Origin: JBGPGW01 sp046349515
GTDB taxonomy: Bacteria; Pseudomonadota; Alphaproteobacteria; CADEGL01
Assembly (NCBI GenBank): GCA_046349515.1
Contig: JAXMCE010000016.1
Coordinates: 1-64,000 of the forward strand
DNA: 64,000 nt
Direction: 5' to 3'
Part shown: positions 9,503-20,238 of the stretch, one piece after another
Numbering within the stretch: position 1 is the stretch's first letter
How the letters are laid out: each line of letters starts with the position of its first letter
Notes under the pieces: generated by a model
What the model saw: the letters and a program-made list of their open reading frames with translations, nothing else
Database searches by the model: none
What the model was told of the DNA's origin: nothing
Made by a program: the position numbers and the translations under genes

Positions 9503-10732
9503 CTATTTCTTGGTCCTCAAGAGGAACTCGCGGCCGACCTTGACGCGCGCCTCGCCATCATAGGCCACGATGTCGGCTGTCGCGTAGGTCTCTGTCCACC
9601 GCTCGGGGAGGTAAGAGCCGGTGCCGATCACGTCGATGGGCGCCTTGGCCAAGGCCATCACGCGGCACTTCTCCGGCGTGAACCCGGAGGAGGCGACGAT
9701 CCGGCACGCCTTGAAGCCGGCGCGGTCGAGGCACTCGCGCATGTGCCAGACGGCGGCGGCCGAGACGCCGGTGCCGACGAGATAGCGGAGCTCCGTTTCC
9801 GTCCGGTAGCCGCGGACCGCTTCCGGCACGTAGCGCTCCAGCACCGCGTAGGACGCGGGCGGGTCGAGGCCCTCGACATAGCGGCCGCCCGGCGTGTCGA
9901 TACGCACGGAGAGCTTGCCGCCCGCGAGCAAGTCCGGGAAACGCTCGCACACGGCCAGCGCATCCGAGACCTCGCGTCCGAAATAATCGACGAGGACCGT
10001 GAGCGGCTCGTCCGGGAACGTCGCATGGAACATCTCGGCCGCGCGCACGGTCGAGCCCGCGTAGCCGATGAGCGCGTGGGGCATGGTGCCGAGGCCGCGC
10101 GGCTGGCCGAAGAAGTGACTCGTGGCATCGGTCGCGTTGCCGACGAAGCCGACGGCTCCCACCTTCTTCTTCGCGGCCGCCGATCCGACCGACGCGGCAT
10201 AGGCCATGAGCTCCGCCATCTCCGTGCCCGCGCAGTGCCGCGCATCCATCGCGAGGAAAGCGACCTTCGGCAGATCGACGCACATGGCGTAGGCGTTGTA
10301 GGCGGCGACACACGCGGGGCCGAGCTTCTGGAGATAGATCGTCTCGAGGTCGACGAGGTGATAGAACGGCCCGCTGAGATACAGCATGGGCTCGCCCGCG
10401 CCGACCCAGGCGCCCTCCTCGTAATTCAGCTCGACATCGAAGCGCGCGCCGCGCGCGGCTCCGACCGCGTGCAGCCAGTCCACCATGAGGCGCGGCGTGC
10501 AAAGGACCGGCCGGCGCATGAAGACGGCGTAGGTGACGCGCTTGTCGCCATAGCGGCCGACGGTCGCCTTCGTCTTGTTGAAATAGGCATCGGTCCAACG
10601 CGTGACCGCGTCGGCTTCGGGATACCTGGACCCCGAGGACGCGCGCCCGCTCGGGGGGCTCGTCGGCTCAGGACGCGGCGACGGTGCGCCGGACGAGCTG
10701 GCTGCGTTCCTTCTTGAGGGCTTCGGCGACAA
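9503..10732 (-). CDS. Nicotinate phosphoribosyltransferase family protein
   Basis: About 409 aa with the NAPRT/quinolinate phosphoribosyltransferase fold, expected to join a pyridine or similar base to PRPP. Recognisable segments are TDAYFNKTKATV near the start, LMAYAASVGSAAA, GFVGNATDATSHFFG, TVLVDYFGREVSDAL, SVRIDTPGGRYVEG and RIVASSGFTPEKC, matching the phosphate-binding end of the barrel. The start is unclear: after the upstream DAHP synthase stop there is no ATG, GTG or TTG before the conserved region. The TTG given here lies about 65 bases inside that gene, with a GGAG ten bases ahead; a GTG at 10777 is the other option. Its place next to nadE supports NAD salvage. Confidence 0.8.
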   Translation of the reverse strand: MSPKPSRRNAASSSGAPSPRPEPTSPPSGRASSGSRYPEADAVTRWTDAYFNKTKATVGRYGDKRVTYAVFMRRPVLCTPRLMVDWLHAVGAARGARFDVELNYEEGAWVGAGEPMLYLSGPFYHLVDLETIYLQKLGPACVAAYNAYAMCVDLPKVAFLAMDARHCAGTEMAELMAYAASVGSAAAKKKVGAVGFVGNATDATSHFFGQPRGLGTMPHALIGYAGSTVRAAEMFHATFPDEPLTVLVDYFGREVSDALAVCERFPDLLAGGKLSVRIDTPGGRYVEGLDPPASYAVLERYVPEAVRGYRTETELRYLVGTGVSAAAVWHMRECLDRAGFKACRIVASSGFTPEKCRVMALAKAPIDVIGTGSYLPERWTETYATADIVAYDGEARVKVGREFLLRTKK

Positions 10733-12050
10733 GGAAAGCGAGCTCCAAGGACTGCGAGGCGTTGAGGCGCGGGTCACAATGCGTGTGGTAGCGGGCGGAC
10801 AACTTCTCGTCCGTGATCGCCTGGGCGCCGCCCGTGCATTCTGTCACATCCTGCCCGGTCAGTTCGAGATGGATGCCGCCCGCGTAGGTTCCCTCGGCCT
10901 GGTGCGCGGCGAAGAAGCCGCGGACCTCCTCGAGGACCCGGTCGAAGGGCCGCGTCTTGTAGCCGCTCGTCGACTTGACCGTGTTGCCGTGCATGGGATC
11001 GCAAGACCACACGACCGCGCGCCCTTCGCGTGCGACCGCGCGGATGAGCGGCGGCAGCTTGGCCGTCACCTTGTCCGCTCCCATGCGCGCGATGAGTGTC
11101 AGCCGCCCGGGCTCGTTCGTCGGATTGAGGATGTCGATGAGCCGGAGCAGCTCGTCCGGCGCGAGCGTGGGCCCGGCCTTGAGGCCGATCGGGTTCTTGA
11201 CGCCGCGCAGGAATTCGACATGCGCGCCGTCGGGCTGCCGCGTGCGGTCGCCGATCCACAACATGTGCGCCGACACGTCGTACCAATCGCCCGTCGTGCT
11301 GTCGACGCGCGTCATGGCCTCCTCGAACGGCAGGAGCAGCGCCTCGTGCGAGGTGAAGAGATCGGTCTCGCGAATCTGCGGCGTCGTTTCGGAGGTGAGG
11401 CCGCACGCCTCCATGAACGACAGAGTCTCGGTCAAGCGGTCGGCCATCTCGCGGTAGCGCTCGCCCTGCGGGCTGCGTTCGACGAAACCAAGATTCCAGC
11501 GGTGCACCTGGTGAAGATCGGCATAGCCGCCTTGCGCGAAGGCGCGAAGAAGGTTGAGCGTCGCGGCGGCCTGGCTGTAGGCCAGGATGAGCCGCTCGGG
11601 ATCGGGGCGGCGGGCCTCGGGCGTGAACTCCATCCCGTTCACCATGTCGCCGCGATAGCTCGGCAGTTCGACGCCGTCCAAGGATTCGGTGGGTGCGGAG
11701 CGAGGCTTCGCGAATTGCCCGGCCATTCGACCCACCTTCACGACCGGACACGCCGCGCCGTAGGTCAGCACGACCGCCATCTGAAGGAGCACGCGGAAGG
11801 TGTCGCGGATGTTGTCGGGGTGGAACTCGGCGAAGCTTTCGGCGCAGTCGCCACCCTGCAGCAGGAACGCCTTCCCCTGGGAAACGTTGGCGAGGGCCGC
11901 CTTCAGCCGCCGCGCCTCGCCCGCGAAGACAAGGGGCGGATGGCGCCGGAGACGCATCTCGACGGCCTTGAGCGCGGCCATGTCCGGATAGACCGGGGCC
12001 TGCTCAGCCTTCCTCATGCGCCAGGAATCGGGTTGCCACTTGGCGACCAC
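10668..12050 (-). CDS. 3-deoxy-7-phosphoheptulonate synthase, class II
   Basis: Plant-type (class II) DAHP synthase, first step of the shikimate pathway. At 460 aa it shows KWQPDSWR at the N-terminus, LVFAGEARRLKAAL, FLLQGGDCAESFAEF, VVKVGRMAGQFAKPRS, and VVWSCDPMHGNTVKS with the metal-binding residues. A GTG at 12137 would add 29 residues, but the GTG at 12050 is preceded by GGAGG with an eight-base spacer and gives the family's usual N-terminus, so it was chosen. The 3' end overlaps the start region of the NAPRT-like gene. Possible feedback control by aromatic products cannot be read from the sequence. Confidence 0.93.
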   Translation of the reverse strand: MVAKWQPDSWRMRKAEQAPVYPDMAALKAVEMRLRRHPPLVFAGEARRLKAALANVSQGKAFLLQGGDCAESFAEFHPDNIRDTFRVLLQMAVVLTYGAACPVVKVGRMAGQFAKPRSAPTESLDGVELPSYRGDMVNGMEFTPEARRPDPERLILAYSQAAATLNLLRAFAQGGYADLHQVHRWNLGFVERSPQGERYREMADRLTETLSFMEACGLTSETTPQIRETDLFTSHEALLLPFEEAMTRVDSTTGDWYDVSAHMLWIGDRTRQPDGAHVEFLRGVKNPIGLKAGPTLAPDELLRLIDILNPTNEPGRLTLIARMGADKVTAKLPPLIRAVAREGRAVVWSCDPMHGNTVKSTSGYKTRPFDRVLEEVRGFFAAHQAEGTYAGGIHLELTGQDVTECTGGAQAITDEKLSARYHTHCDPRLNASQSLELAFLVAEALKKERSQLVRRTVAAS

Positions 12051-12180
12051 GGTCCGTGCCTCCGCATTAACCAAAGCGATACGGTCGGCCTCGACCGCAG
12101 CAGGGATATAGGGTGGATTCGCCCATATTGCCAGCACTACATGGTGGCAGGCCGGTGTCGCAGAGGGGGAATGCCGCCGC

Positions 12181-13557
12181 CTATTGGGCGGCTTGGGAGA
12201 GCCCGTCCGGCACTTTCTCCCGCATGGTGACGAATTCCTCGGCGGCGGTCGGGTGAATGCCGATCGTCGAGTCGAAGAGGGCTTTGGTCGCGCCGCCCTT
12301 CACGGCGATGGCCAGGCCCTGGATGATCTCGGCCGAGTCGGGCCCCACCATGTGGCAACCGAGGACACGATCCGAAATACCGTCCACGACGAGCTTCATC
12401 AACGTGCGTTCGTCGCGCCCGCTGAGCGTGTGCTTGAGCGGCTTGAAGGTCGACCGGTAGATGTCGACGCGACCGAACTCCGCGCGCGCCTCGGCCTCCG
12501 TCAAGCCCACGGTCGCGACCGGCGGGTGGCTGAACACGGCCGTCGCCACGTCCCGGTAATCCGGCCGCATGGGACGGTCGTTGAACAGGGTCTCGGCGAA
12601 GCACATGCCCTCGTGGATCGCGACGGGAGTCAGGTTGATCCGGTCGGTGACGTCTCCGATGGCATAGATGCTGCCGACATTGGTCCGGGAGTATGCATCG
12701 ACGGCGATGGCGCCGGACTTCGTCAGCTCGACGCCGGCCCGCTCGAGGCCGAGGCCCGCGGTATGGGGAATGCGCCCCGTCGCGAACAGGACCTGATCCA
12801 CCTCGACCACATCGCCGCGCGTCGTCGTCGCGGCGAGGGCGCCGCCCCGCCGCTCGAGCTTCGCGAGGTTGGTTTCGAGCCGCAGGGCGATGCCCTTCTT
12901 GGCCATCTCCGCCGCGAGATGACGGCGCACATCGTCGTCGAAGCCGCGCAAGATCATCTCGCCGCGGTAGAACAACGTCGTCTCGACGCCGAGGCCGCCG
13001 AAGATGCCGGCGAACTCGACCGCGATGTATCCGCCGCCGACGATCGCGATCCGGCGCGGCAGCGCCTTAAGGTCGAAGGCGTCGTCCGACACGATGCCGA
13101 GCTCGGCGCCAGGAATGTCGGGGCGCTGGGGCACCCCGCCCGTCGCCACGAGAACGTAGCGCGCGCTCATCGTCCGGCCGTCGGCCACGACCTCGTGCGG
13201 TCCCGCGATGGCGGCGCGGCTCGCGACGCGCGTGACGCCCGCCTGCTCGAGGAGACGCCCGTAGATGCCGTTCAGGCGCGTGATCTCGGCTTCCTTGTTG
13301 GCGACGAGCTTCGCCCAGTCGAAATCGGGCGCGGCGCGCGCCCAGCCGAACCCGACGGCGTCCTCGAAGTCCTCGTGGAAATGCGCGGCATAGGCGTAGA
13401 GCTTCTTCGGGATGCAGCCGCGATTGACGCAGGTGCCGCCGAGGCGGTCATCCTCGGCGATGGCGACCTTGGCGCCGTAGCGCGCGGCCCAGCGCGCGGC
13501 CCGCACCCCGCCCGAACCCGCGCCGATCACGATGAGGTCGAAGTCGTAGCTCGCCAT
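12181..13557 (-). CDS. gor: Glutathione-disulfide reductase
   Basis: A 458-residue class I pyridine nucleotide-disulfide oxidoreductase that keeps glutathione reduced with NADPH. FAD-binding GAGSGG lies at about 12-17 and the redox disulfide in GGTCVNRGCIPKK. The second dinucleotide fold GGGYIAVEFAG is followed by arginines (YRGEMILRGF) typical of NADPH preference, and the C-terminal HPTAAEE holds the catalytic His-Glu pair. This pattern separates it from lipoamide and mercuric reductases. It follows DAHP synthase on the same strand after about 130 bases. With the glutaredoxin at the left edge it indicates a glutathione-based thiol system. Confidence 0.94.
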   Translation of the reverse strand: MASYDFDLIVIGAGSGGVRAARWAARYGAKVAIAEDDRLGGTCVNRGCIPKKLYAYAAHFHEDFEDAVGFGWARAAPDFDWAKLVANKEAEITRLNGIYGRLLEQAGVTRVASRAAIAGPHEVVADGRTMSARYVLVATGGVPQRPDIPGAELGIVSDDAFDLKALPRRIAIVGGGYIAVEFAGIFGGLGVETTLFYRGEMILRGFDDDVRRHLAAEMAKKGIALRLETNLAKLERRGGALAATTTRGDVVEVDQVLFATGRIPHTAGLGLERAGVELTKSGAIAVDAYSRTNVGSIYAIGDVTDRINLTPVAIHEGMCFAETLFNDRPMRPDYRDVATAVFSHPPVATVGLTEAEARAEFGRVDIYRSTFKPLKHTLSGRDERTLMKLVVDGISDRVLGCHMVGPDSAEIIQGLAIAVKGGATKALFDSTIGIHPTAAEEFVTMREKVPDGLSQAAQ

Positions 13558-13680
13558 CGTCCCGCCGCCGCCCCACCGAAGAGTTCAGCTTCACGCCCTC
13601 GCACGCCGGCGCGCGACAGCGATTTCCCGCCTACCTCGCCGCGCCTCCATGAACTCGAGCGCGCGGCGCCTCCACGAACC

Positions 13681-15138
13681 TCACGTATTCACGCCGCCCA
13701 TGCAGACGTACTTGACCTCGAGGAAGTCATCGATGCCGTACTTCGACCCTTCGCGGCCGAGGCCGGATTCCTTCATGCCTCCGAAAGGCGCCACTTCCGT
13801 CGAGATGATGCCGACGTTCAAGCCGACGATGCCGTACTCGAGCGCCTCCGAGACGCGCCAGGCACGGCCGATGTCGCGCGTGTAGAAATACGAAGCAAGG
13901 CCGAACTCGGTGTCATTGGCCATGCGGACCGCCTCCGCCTCGTCCTTGAAGCGGATGATGGGCGCCACGGGGCCGAAGGTCTCCTCCTTCATGATCTTCA
14001 TGCCGGCCTTGACGTCGGCCAGGACGGTCGGCTGGTAGAACGAGCCGCCGAGCTGATGGCGCTTGCCGCCCACGACGACGCGGGCCCCCTTGCCGACGGC
14101 GTCCGAGACGTGCTCCTCCACCTTGTCGACCGCGGCGGGATTGATGAGCGGCCCCTGCTGGACTCCGTCCTCCATGCCGTTGCCGACCTTGAGACCGGAG
14201 ACGGCCTGGGACAGGCGCGAGACGAACTCGTCGTAGATGCCGTCCTGCGCGAAGATGCGGTTGGCGCAGACGCAGGTCTGGCCCATGTTGCGGAACTTGG
14301 AGAGCATCGCGCCCTCGACCGCGGCGTCGATATCCGCGTCGTCGAAGACGATGAAGGGCGCATGACCGCCGAGCTCCATGGACATCTTCTTGACCGTCGC
14401 GGCGCACTGCTCGATGAGCAGCTTGCCGATCTCGGTCGAGCCGGTGAAGGTGATCTTGCGCACGATCGGATTCGAGGTGAGCTCGCCGCCGATCTCCTTG
14501 GCCGATCCGGTGACCACGTTGAAGACGCCCTTGGGGATGCCCGCGCGCTCGGCCAGCTCGGCGAGAGCCAGGGCGGAATAGGGCGTCTCGGTCGCGGGCT
14601 TGCACACGACGGTGCAGCCGGCGGCCAGCGCCGGCCCGCATTTCCGCGTGATCATCGCGTTGGGGAAATTCCAGGGCGTGATCGCGCCCACGACGCCGAC
14701 CGGCTCCTTGGTCACGACGATGCGGCGGTCCGGCATGGGCTGCGGAATCACGTCGCCATAGACGCGCTTGCCCTCCTCGGCAAACCACTCGATGAAGGAC
14801 GCGCCGTAAACGATCTCACCGCGCGATTCGCTGAGCGGCTTGCCCTGCTCCGCGGTCATGATCCGCGCCAAGTCTTCCTTGTGCTCGAGCATGAGCTCGT
14901 ACCATTTGCGCAAGACAGAGGCGCGTTCCTTCGCGGTCTTGGCGCGCCAGGCCGGATAGGCCTTGTTGGCAGCCTCGATCGCCCGCCGCGTCTCGTTCGT
15001 CCCAAGGCGCGGGATGGTTCCGATGGCGTTGTGATCGACGGGGTTGGTGACCTTGATCGTCTGGCCGCTGTCGGAATCGATCCACTGGCCATCGACGTAG
15101 CATTTCTGGCGCAGAAGCTTGGGGTCGTTGAGCTGCAT
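13681..15138 (-). CDS. gabD: NAD(P)-dependent succinate-semialdehyde dehydrogenase
   Basis: A 485-residue aldehyde dehydrogenase closely resembling GabD. It has ITPWNFPNAMITRKCGPALA, the cofactor loop FTGSTEIGKLL, the catalytic Glu in MELGGHAPFIVF and the catalytic Cys in GQTCVCANR, ending with PFGGMKESGLGREGSKYGIDDFLEVKYVCMGG. GabD oxidises succinate semialdehyde from GABA breakdown to succinate. The ATG at 15138 (MQLNDPKLL) was chosen because AAGGAG lies just upstream; the frame remains open for 11 more codons without family similarity. No GABA transaminase is next to it. Glutarate-semialdehyde dehydrogenase activity is a possible alternative. Confidence 0.9.
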   Translation of the reverse strand: MQLNDPKLLRQKCYVDGQWIDSDSGQTIKVTNPVDHNAIGTIPRLGTNETRRAIEAANKAYPAWRAKTAKERASVLRKWYELMLEHKEDLARIMTAEQGKPLSESRGEIVYGASFIEWFAEEGKRVYGDVIPQPMPDRRIVVTKEPVGVVGAITPWNFPNAMITRKCGPALAAGCTVVCKPATETPYSALALAELAERAGIPKGVFNVVTGSAKEIGGELTSNPIVRKITFTGSTEIGKLLIEQCAATVKKMSMELGGHAPFIVFDDADIDAAVEGAMLSKFRNMGQTCVCANRIFAQDGIYDEFVSRLSQAVSGLKVGNGMEDGVQQGPLINPAAVDKVEEHVSDAVGKGARVVVGGKRHQLGGSFYQPTVLADVKAGMKIMKEETFGPVAPIIRFKDEAEAVRMANDTEFGLASYFYTRDIGRAWRVSEALEYGIVGLNVGIISTEVAPFGGMKESGLGREGSKYGIDDFLEVKYVCMGGVNT

Positions 15139-15256
15139 CGCCGTCTCCTTCGAATCCGGTGTTCGGGTCACCCGTGACTATAGTGTCTCGGCGGACGGGT
15201 GTTAATCCGGGAGCATGGAACAATCCTGGTACGGCGCAGGCGTGGTTGCGCCGGGA

Positions 15257-15982
15257 TCAGCCGGCGACTTCGCCCCGATGGGCGGCGGCGAGCGCAGCCA
15301 TGGAGTTGAACACGAAGTCCGGCTTGGCGCCCGGGTCCGGGGGCGGCGTCGCGCCCGCGCCCGGCTTGTCGTGCCGCCGGTTGATCCAGCAGGTGGCGAG
15401 CCCGAAGGCGCGGCCCGGCACGATGTCGTGGAAGACGCTCTGGGCCGTATGGAGGATTCGCGCCTTCGGCACATCCAGCCCCTCGACGGTGCGCACGAGC
15501 TGCTCGAAGTTGCGCCGGTCCGGCTTGTAGGACCCGACGTCCTCGGCGGTCACGACGGCATCGAACACGCGTCCCAGCTTCTCGTTGCTGTGGGCGAAGG
15601 ACGCCCGGTCGACGTTCGAGAGGATCACGAGCTTGTAGTGGCGCTTCAGATAGGTAAGCGCCTCGCGGCTGTCGGGGAATGGGGGCCAGTTGCGGATCGA
15701 GTCGCCGAAGGCAAGCGCCGCGTTGGAATCGACACCGACGCCGAAGTGACGGGCAAGTCCCTCATGCACCGTGCGCAGGACCTCGCGGTAGTTCATGTCC
15801 GGCGTCGCGGTTTCCTGTTCATGCTCGAGCTTGGCATAGGCCTCGAGAAGTTGGTCGCCACTGGCACCGATCCCGTTCCGCTTGGCCCAGGGCCGCAGCT
15901 CGGCGAGGATTCCGCTCTCCCAATCGATCAACGTGCCGTAGCAATCGAAGGTCAACGCCTTGAAGTCAGACAACTTCATCAA
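15257..15982 (-). CDS. Haloacid dehalogenase, type II
   Basis: A 241-residue HAD hydrolase of the (S)-2-haloacid dehalogenase type. Motif I is LTFDCYGTLIDWE with the nucleophile Asp, motif II is LVILSNVDR, and the motif III-IV region is SYKPDRRNFEQ followed by ILHTAQSVFHDIVPGRAFGLATCWINR. The last segment matches the family's substrate-channel Trp-Ile-Asn. Real substrate is uncertain, because many proteins with these motifs are general phosphatases or house-cleaning enzymes. It lies between glmS and gabD on the same strand with gaps of 53 and 118 bases; no haloacid transporter is nearby, so a dedicated dehalogenation pathway is not supported. Confidence 0.83.
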   Translation of the reverse strand: MMKLSDFKALTFDCYGTLIDWESGILAELRPWAKRNGIGASGDQLLEAYAKLEHEQETATPDMNYREVLRTVHEGLARHFGVGVDSNAALAFGDSIRNWPPFPDSREALTYLKRHYKLVILSNVDRASFAHSNEKLGRVFDAVVTAEDVGSYKPDRRNFEQLVRTVEGLDVPKARILHTAQSVFHDIVPGRAFGLATCWINRRHDKPGAGATPPPDPGAKPDFVFNSMAALAAAHRGEVAG

Positions 15983-16035
15983 CTCTCTCCCCAGGGCCCG
16001 CGGGCCCGCACTCCGATGAACATGCGCCGAGCGCG

Positions 16036-17859
<1,824 letters not shown>

Positions 17860-17863
17860 CCCG

Positions 17864-19234
17864 TTAGCCTCGTGCCTTGTTCGCCTTGAGGGCCGCCTTC
17901 TGCGCCGCCCTGCGGCGGCGGAAGCGTGCGGCCCAGCCCTTGGAATCACGCTGATCGGCCCGCGTGACGGCCAATGCATCCGCCTCGACGTCGCGCGTAA
18001 TCACGCTGCCGGCACCGATGATGGCGCCGTCCCCGACCGTGACCGGGGCGACGAGCGCCGAATTGGACCCGATGAAGGCACCGCGCCCGATCACCGTCTT
18101 CGACTTGAAGAACCCGTCGTAATTGCACGTGATCGTGCCCGCGCCGACATTCGCGCCCGATCCGACATGCGCATCGCCGATGTAGCTCAGGTGATTGGCC
18201 TTGGCGCCCGCCTCGATCGTCGCCTGTTTCACTTCGACGTAGTTGCCGATATGGGCGCCGGCACCGATGACGGCGCCGGGCCGCAGGCGCGCGAAGGGAC
18301 CGATGACGGCGCCCGCCGCGATCGTCGCGCCCTCGATGTGGCAGAAGGCACGGATCTCGACGTCATCGCCGACGCGCACGCCGGGCCCGAAGACGACGCC
18401 AGGTCCGATCGTCACGTCGCGACCGACCACGGTGTCATGGGCGAAATAGACGCTCGAAGGATCGAGGAGCGTCGCCCCCCGGTCGAGCGCGCGACCGCGC
18501 AGGCGCGCCTGCACGACCGCTTCGGCCGAGGCCAGCTCGGCGCGCGAATTGACTCCCAAGAGCTCCTCGGCCGGCGCGCGCACGACGGCACAACCGAGCC
18601 GCCGGGCCCTGGCGCGGGCGACGATGTCGGTCAGGTAGTACTCGCGCTTCGCGTTGCGGTTGTTGATCTCGCCAAGAAGCGTGAACAAGCGACGGCCGTC
18701 GACGGCCATCACGCCCGAATTGCAGAGGCGGATGGCACGCTCGGCCGCGCTCGCGTCGCGGTACTCGACGATCCGGTCGAGCGACCCGTCGCGCGCGAGC
18801 ACGAGACGCCCGTAAGCGCCGGGATCAGCCGGCTCGAAGCCCAGGACCACGACCGCCGGCCGAGGCTTTCGCCTCAAGGCGGCGAGAACGCGCCGGAGCG
18901 TCCCGGCCGAGAGGAGCGGCGTGTCGCCGTAGAGGACCAGCACGTCGCCCGCGAAGCCCTTGAGCGCCTCGCGAGCCGCCATCACGGCATGCCCCGTGCC
19001 GAGCTGTTTTTCCTGGACGGCGACGCGACTTGGCGCAACGGCGGTCGCGACCGATTCCATCCCCGGCCCGACGACGACGACCGACCGGTCGATCTTGAGC
19101 GCGGAGAGCGTCGCCAGCACATGGAGGACCATGGGCCGGCCCGCGATCGGGTGCATGACCTTGGGCAGCCGCGACTTCATGCGCGTGCCCTTGCCCGCGG
19201 CAAGGATGACAGCCGCCGTTTTGGGTTGTTTCAT
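17864..19234 (-). CDS. glmU: Bifunctional UDP-GlcNAc pyrophosphorylase / GlcN-1-P acetyltransferase
   Basis: GlmU, 456 aa, acetylates glucosamine-1-phosphate and then couples it to UTP, giving UDP-GlcNAc for peptidoglycan and LPS. The N-terminal transferase signature LAAGKGTRMKSRLPKVMHP starts at residue 10 and YGDTPLL is the metal site. After about residue 250 come hexapeptide repeats of a left-handed beta helix (ATIAAGAVIGPFARLRPGAV and following). The ATG of MKQPKTAA was chosen because 31 upstream in-frame residues are not conserved. It is followed directly by glmS (4-base gap), so the two sequential enzymes are made together. Confidence 0.97.
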   Translation of the reverse strand: MKQPKTAAVILAAGKGTRMKSRLPKVMHPIAGRPMVLHVLATLSALKIDRSVVVVGPGMESVATAVAPSRVAVQEKQLGTGHAVMAAREALKGFAGDVLVLYGDTPLLSAGTLRRVLAALRRKPRPAVVVLGFEPADPGAYGRLVLARDGSLDRIVEYRDASAAERAIRLCNSGVMAVDGRRLFTLLGEINNRNAKREYYLTDIVARARARRLGCAVVRAPAEELLGVNSRAELASAEAVVQARLRGRALDRGATLLDPSSVYFAHDTVVGRDVTIGPGVVFGPGVRVGDDVEIRAFCHIEGATIAAGAVIGPFARLRPGAVIGAGAHIGNYVEVKQATIEAGAKANHLSYIGDAHVGSGANVGAGTITCNYDGFFKSKTVIGRGAFIGSNSALVAPVTVGDGAIIGAGSVITRDVEADALAVTRADQRDSKGWAARFRRRRAAQKAALKANKARG

Positions 19235-19347
19235 CGCCGAGCTTTGCCTAAGAAGCGTCGCGCGTTGGTGCGTGGCTACGAGGCATGGGTGGACCTTGCC
19301 ACAGCGGTCGCGTCCCACCCAAGTCAAGAATTGTTAATAAACGTTGC

Positions 19348-20034
19348 ATGACAGTCTCGCCAGCCCCGCGCGCGCGCCGCGCCGTTGTCTTCGATCTCGA
19401 CGGCACGCTCGTCGACAGCGCGCCCGACATCCACGACGCCATCAACGCAGTGCTCGTTGAGGAGAGCCGCGCGCAAGTGAGCCTTTCGCGCGTCATCGGC
19501 ATGATCGGCGACGGGGCGGAGCAGCTGGTCGCTCGCGCATTCGCGGAATCCGGGCCCCGCCCGGAGGGGGCCGCGCTCAGGGCGCTCCTGTCGCGCTTCC
19601 TTGCGCGCTACGAGGCACATCCCGCGCGGCTCACGAAACCGTTTCCCGGCGTCGCCGACACGCTCGCGCTGCTCAAGCGCGAGGGCTATCGGCTCGGGGT
19701 ATGCACCAATAAGCCGGACCGCCTGACGACGGTCGTGCTTGCGGCCCTCGATCTTGCTCCGTATTTCGACGCCGTGGTCGGGCCGGATGCGGTCGAGCGC
19801 CGGAAGCCGGATGCCGCCCATATGCGCGCGACTCTCGAGGCCCTCGGCGCGAGCGCGGAGGACGCCACGATGGTGGGCGACGGCCTCAACGACGTGCGCA
19901 TCGCCAAGGCCGCGGGCATGCCGTGCGTCTGCGTCACCTTCGGCTATGCGCACCAGCCGCCGTCGACTCTCGGCGCCGATGTCCTCATCGACCGCTTCGA
20001 GGAGCTTCCGGGCGCCCTCGCGCGCCTCGCGTGA
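19348..20034 (+). CDS. gph: Phosphoglycolate phosphatase
   Basis: A 228-residue HAD hydrolase with the Gph layout: motif I VVFDLDGTLVDSAPDIHDAIN, motif II GVCTNKPDRL, Lys in RRKPDAAHM and motif IV MVGDGLNDVRIAKAAG. Gph removes 2-phosphoglycolate formed from oxidative DNA damage or photorespiration. The NKPDR segment and a helical cap after motif I favour phosphoglycolate over other sugar phosphates. It diverges from glmU with about 113 bases between the start codons. The ATG chosen lies 21 codons inside a longer open frame because the upstream residues are not HAD-like. Confidence 0.88.
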   Translation: MTVSPAPRARRAVVFDLDGTLVDSAPDIHDAINAVLVEESRAQVSLSRVIGMIGDGAEQLVARAFAESGPRPEGAALRALLSRFLARYEAHPARLTKPFPGVADTLALLKREGYRLGVCTNKPDRLTTVVLAALDLAPYFDAVVGPDAVERRKPDAAHMRATLEALGASAEDATMVGDGLNDVRIAKAAGMPCVCVTFGYAHQPPSTLGADVLIDRFEELPGALARLA

Positions 20035-20050
20035 GAAGAGCCCCGCTTTC

Positions 20051-20080
20051 TTGACAGCGCGCGAAGCTGCCACCTAAATG
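20051..20080 (+). promoter_or_regulatory. Promoter for tRNA-Val
   Basis: A perfect -35 TTGACA (20051-20056), 18-base spacer and TAAATG as -10 (20075-20080), ending eight bases before the first tRNA base. This spacing places the transcription start almost at the mature 5' end, which is common for single tRNA genes. Confidence 0.65.
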
Positions 20081-20088
20081 GGCGGCAC

Positions 20089-20163
20089 GGGCGCGTAGCT
20101 CAGCGGTAGAGCACTCGTTTCACATGCGAGGGGTCGCTGGTTCAAGCCCAGCCGCGCCCACCA
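20089..20163 (+). tRNA. tRNA-Val (anticodon CAC), CCA encoded
   Basis: Complete cloverleaf. The acceptor arm GGGCGCG (20089-20095) pairs with CGCGCCC (20153-20159), followed by discriminator A and encoded CCA. The D stem GCTC pairs with GAGC, the anticodon stem CTCGT/GCGAG closes a TTCACAT loop with anticodon CAC, and the T stem GCTGG/CCAGC closes TTCAAGC. CAC reads GTG valine codons, which are abundant in this GC-rich genome. Confidence 0.95.
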
Positions 20164-20196
20164 CTCAACAGGAAGACACGGTGTTTCGAGGCTCCC

Positions 20197-20214
20197 GGCG
20201 GGCTTGCGCCCGCC
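20197..20214. other. GC-rich hairpin between tRNA-Val and the LLM gene
   Basis: Inverted repeat GGCGGGC - TTGC - GCCCGCC, seven perfect pairs, 33 bases after the tRNA and 25 bases after the convergent LLM monooxygenase stop. There is no U-run on either side, so it is at best a weak or factor-assisted terminator. Confidence 0.4.
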
Positions 20215-20238
20215 CACGGATAAATCCACCGCCGTGCC

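Noticed and set aside
15257..15982. Dedicated haloacid degradation locus
   Set aside because: Only the dehalogenase-like gene is present, without transporter or regulator; a general HAD phosphatase is equally possible.
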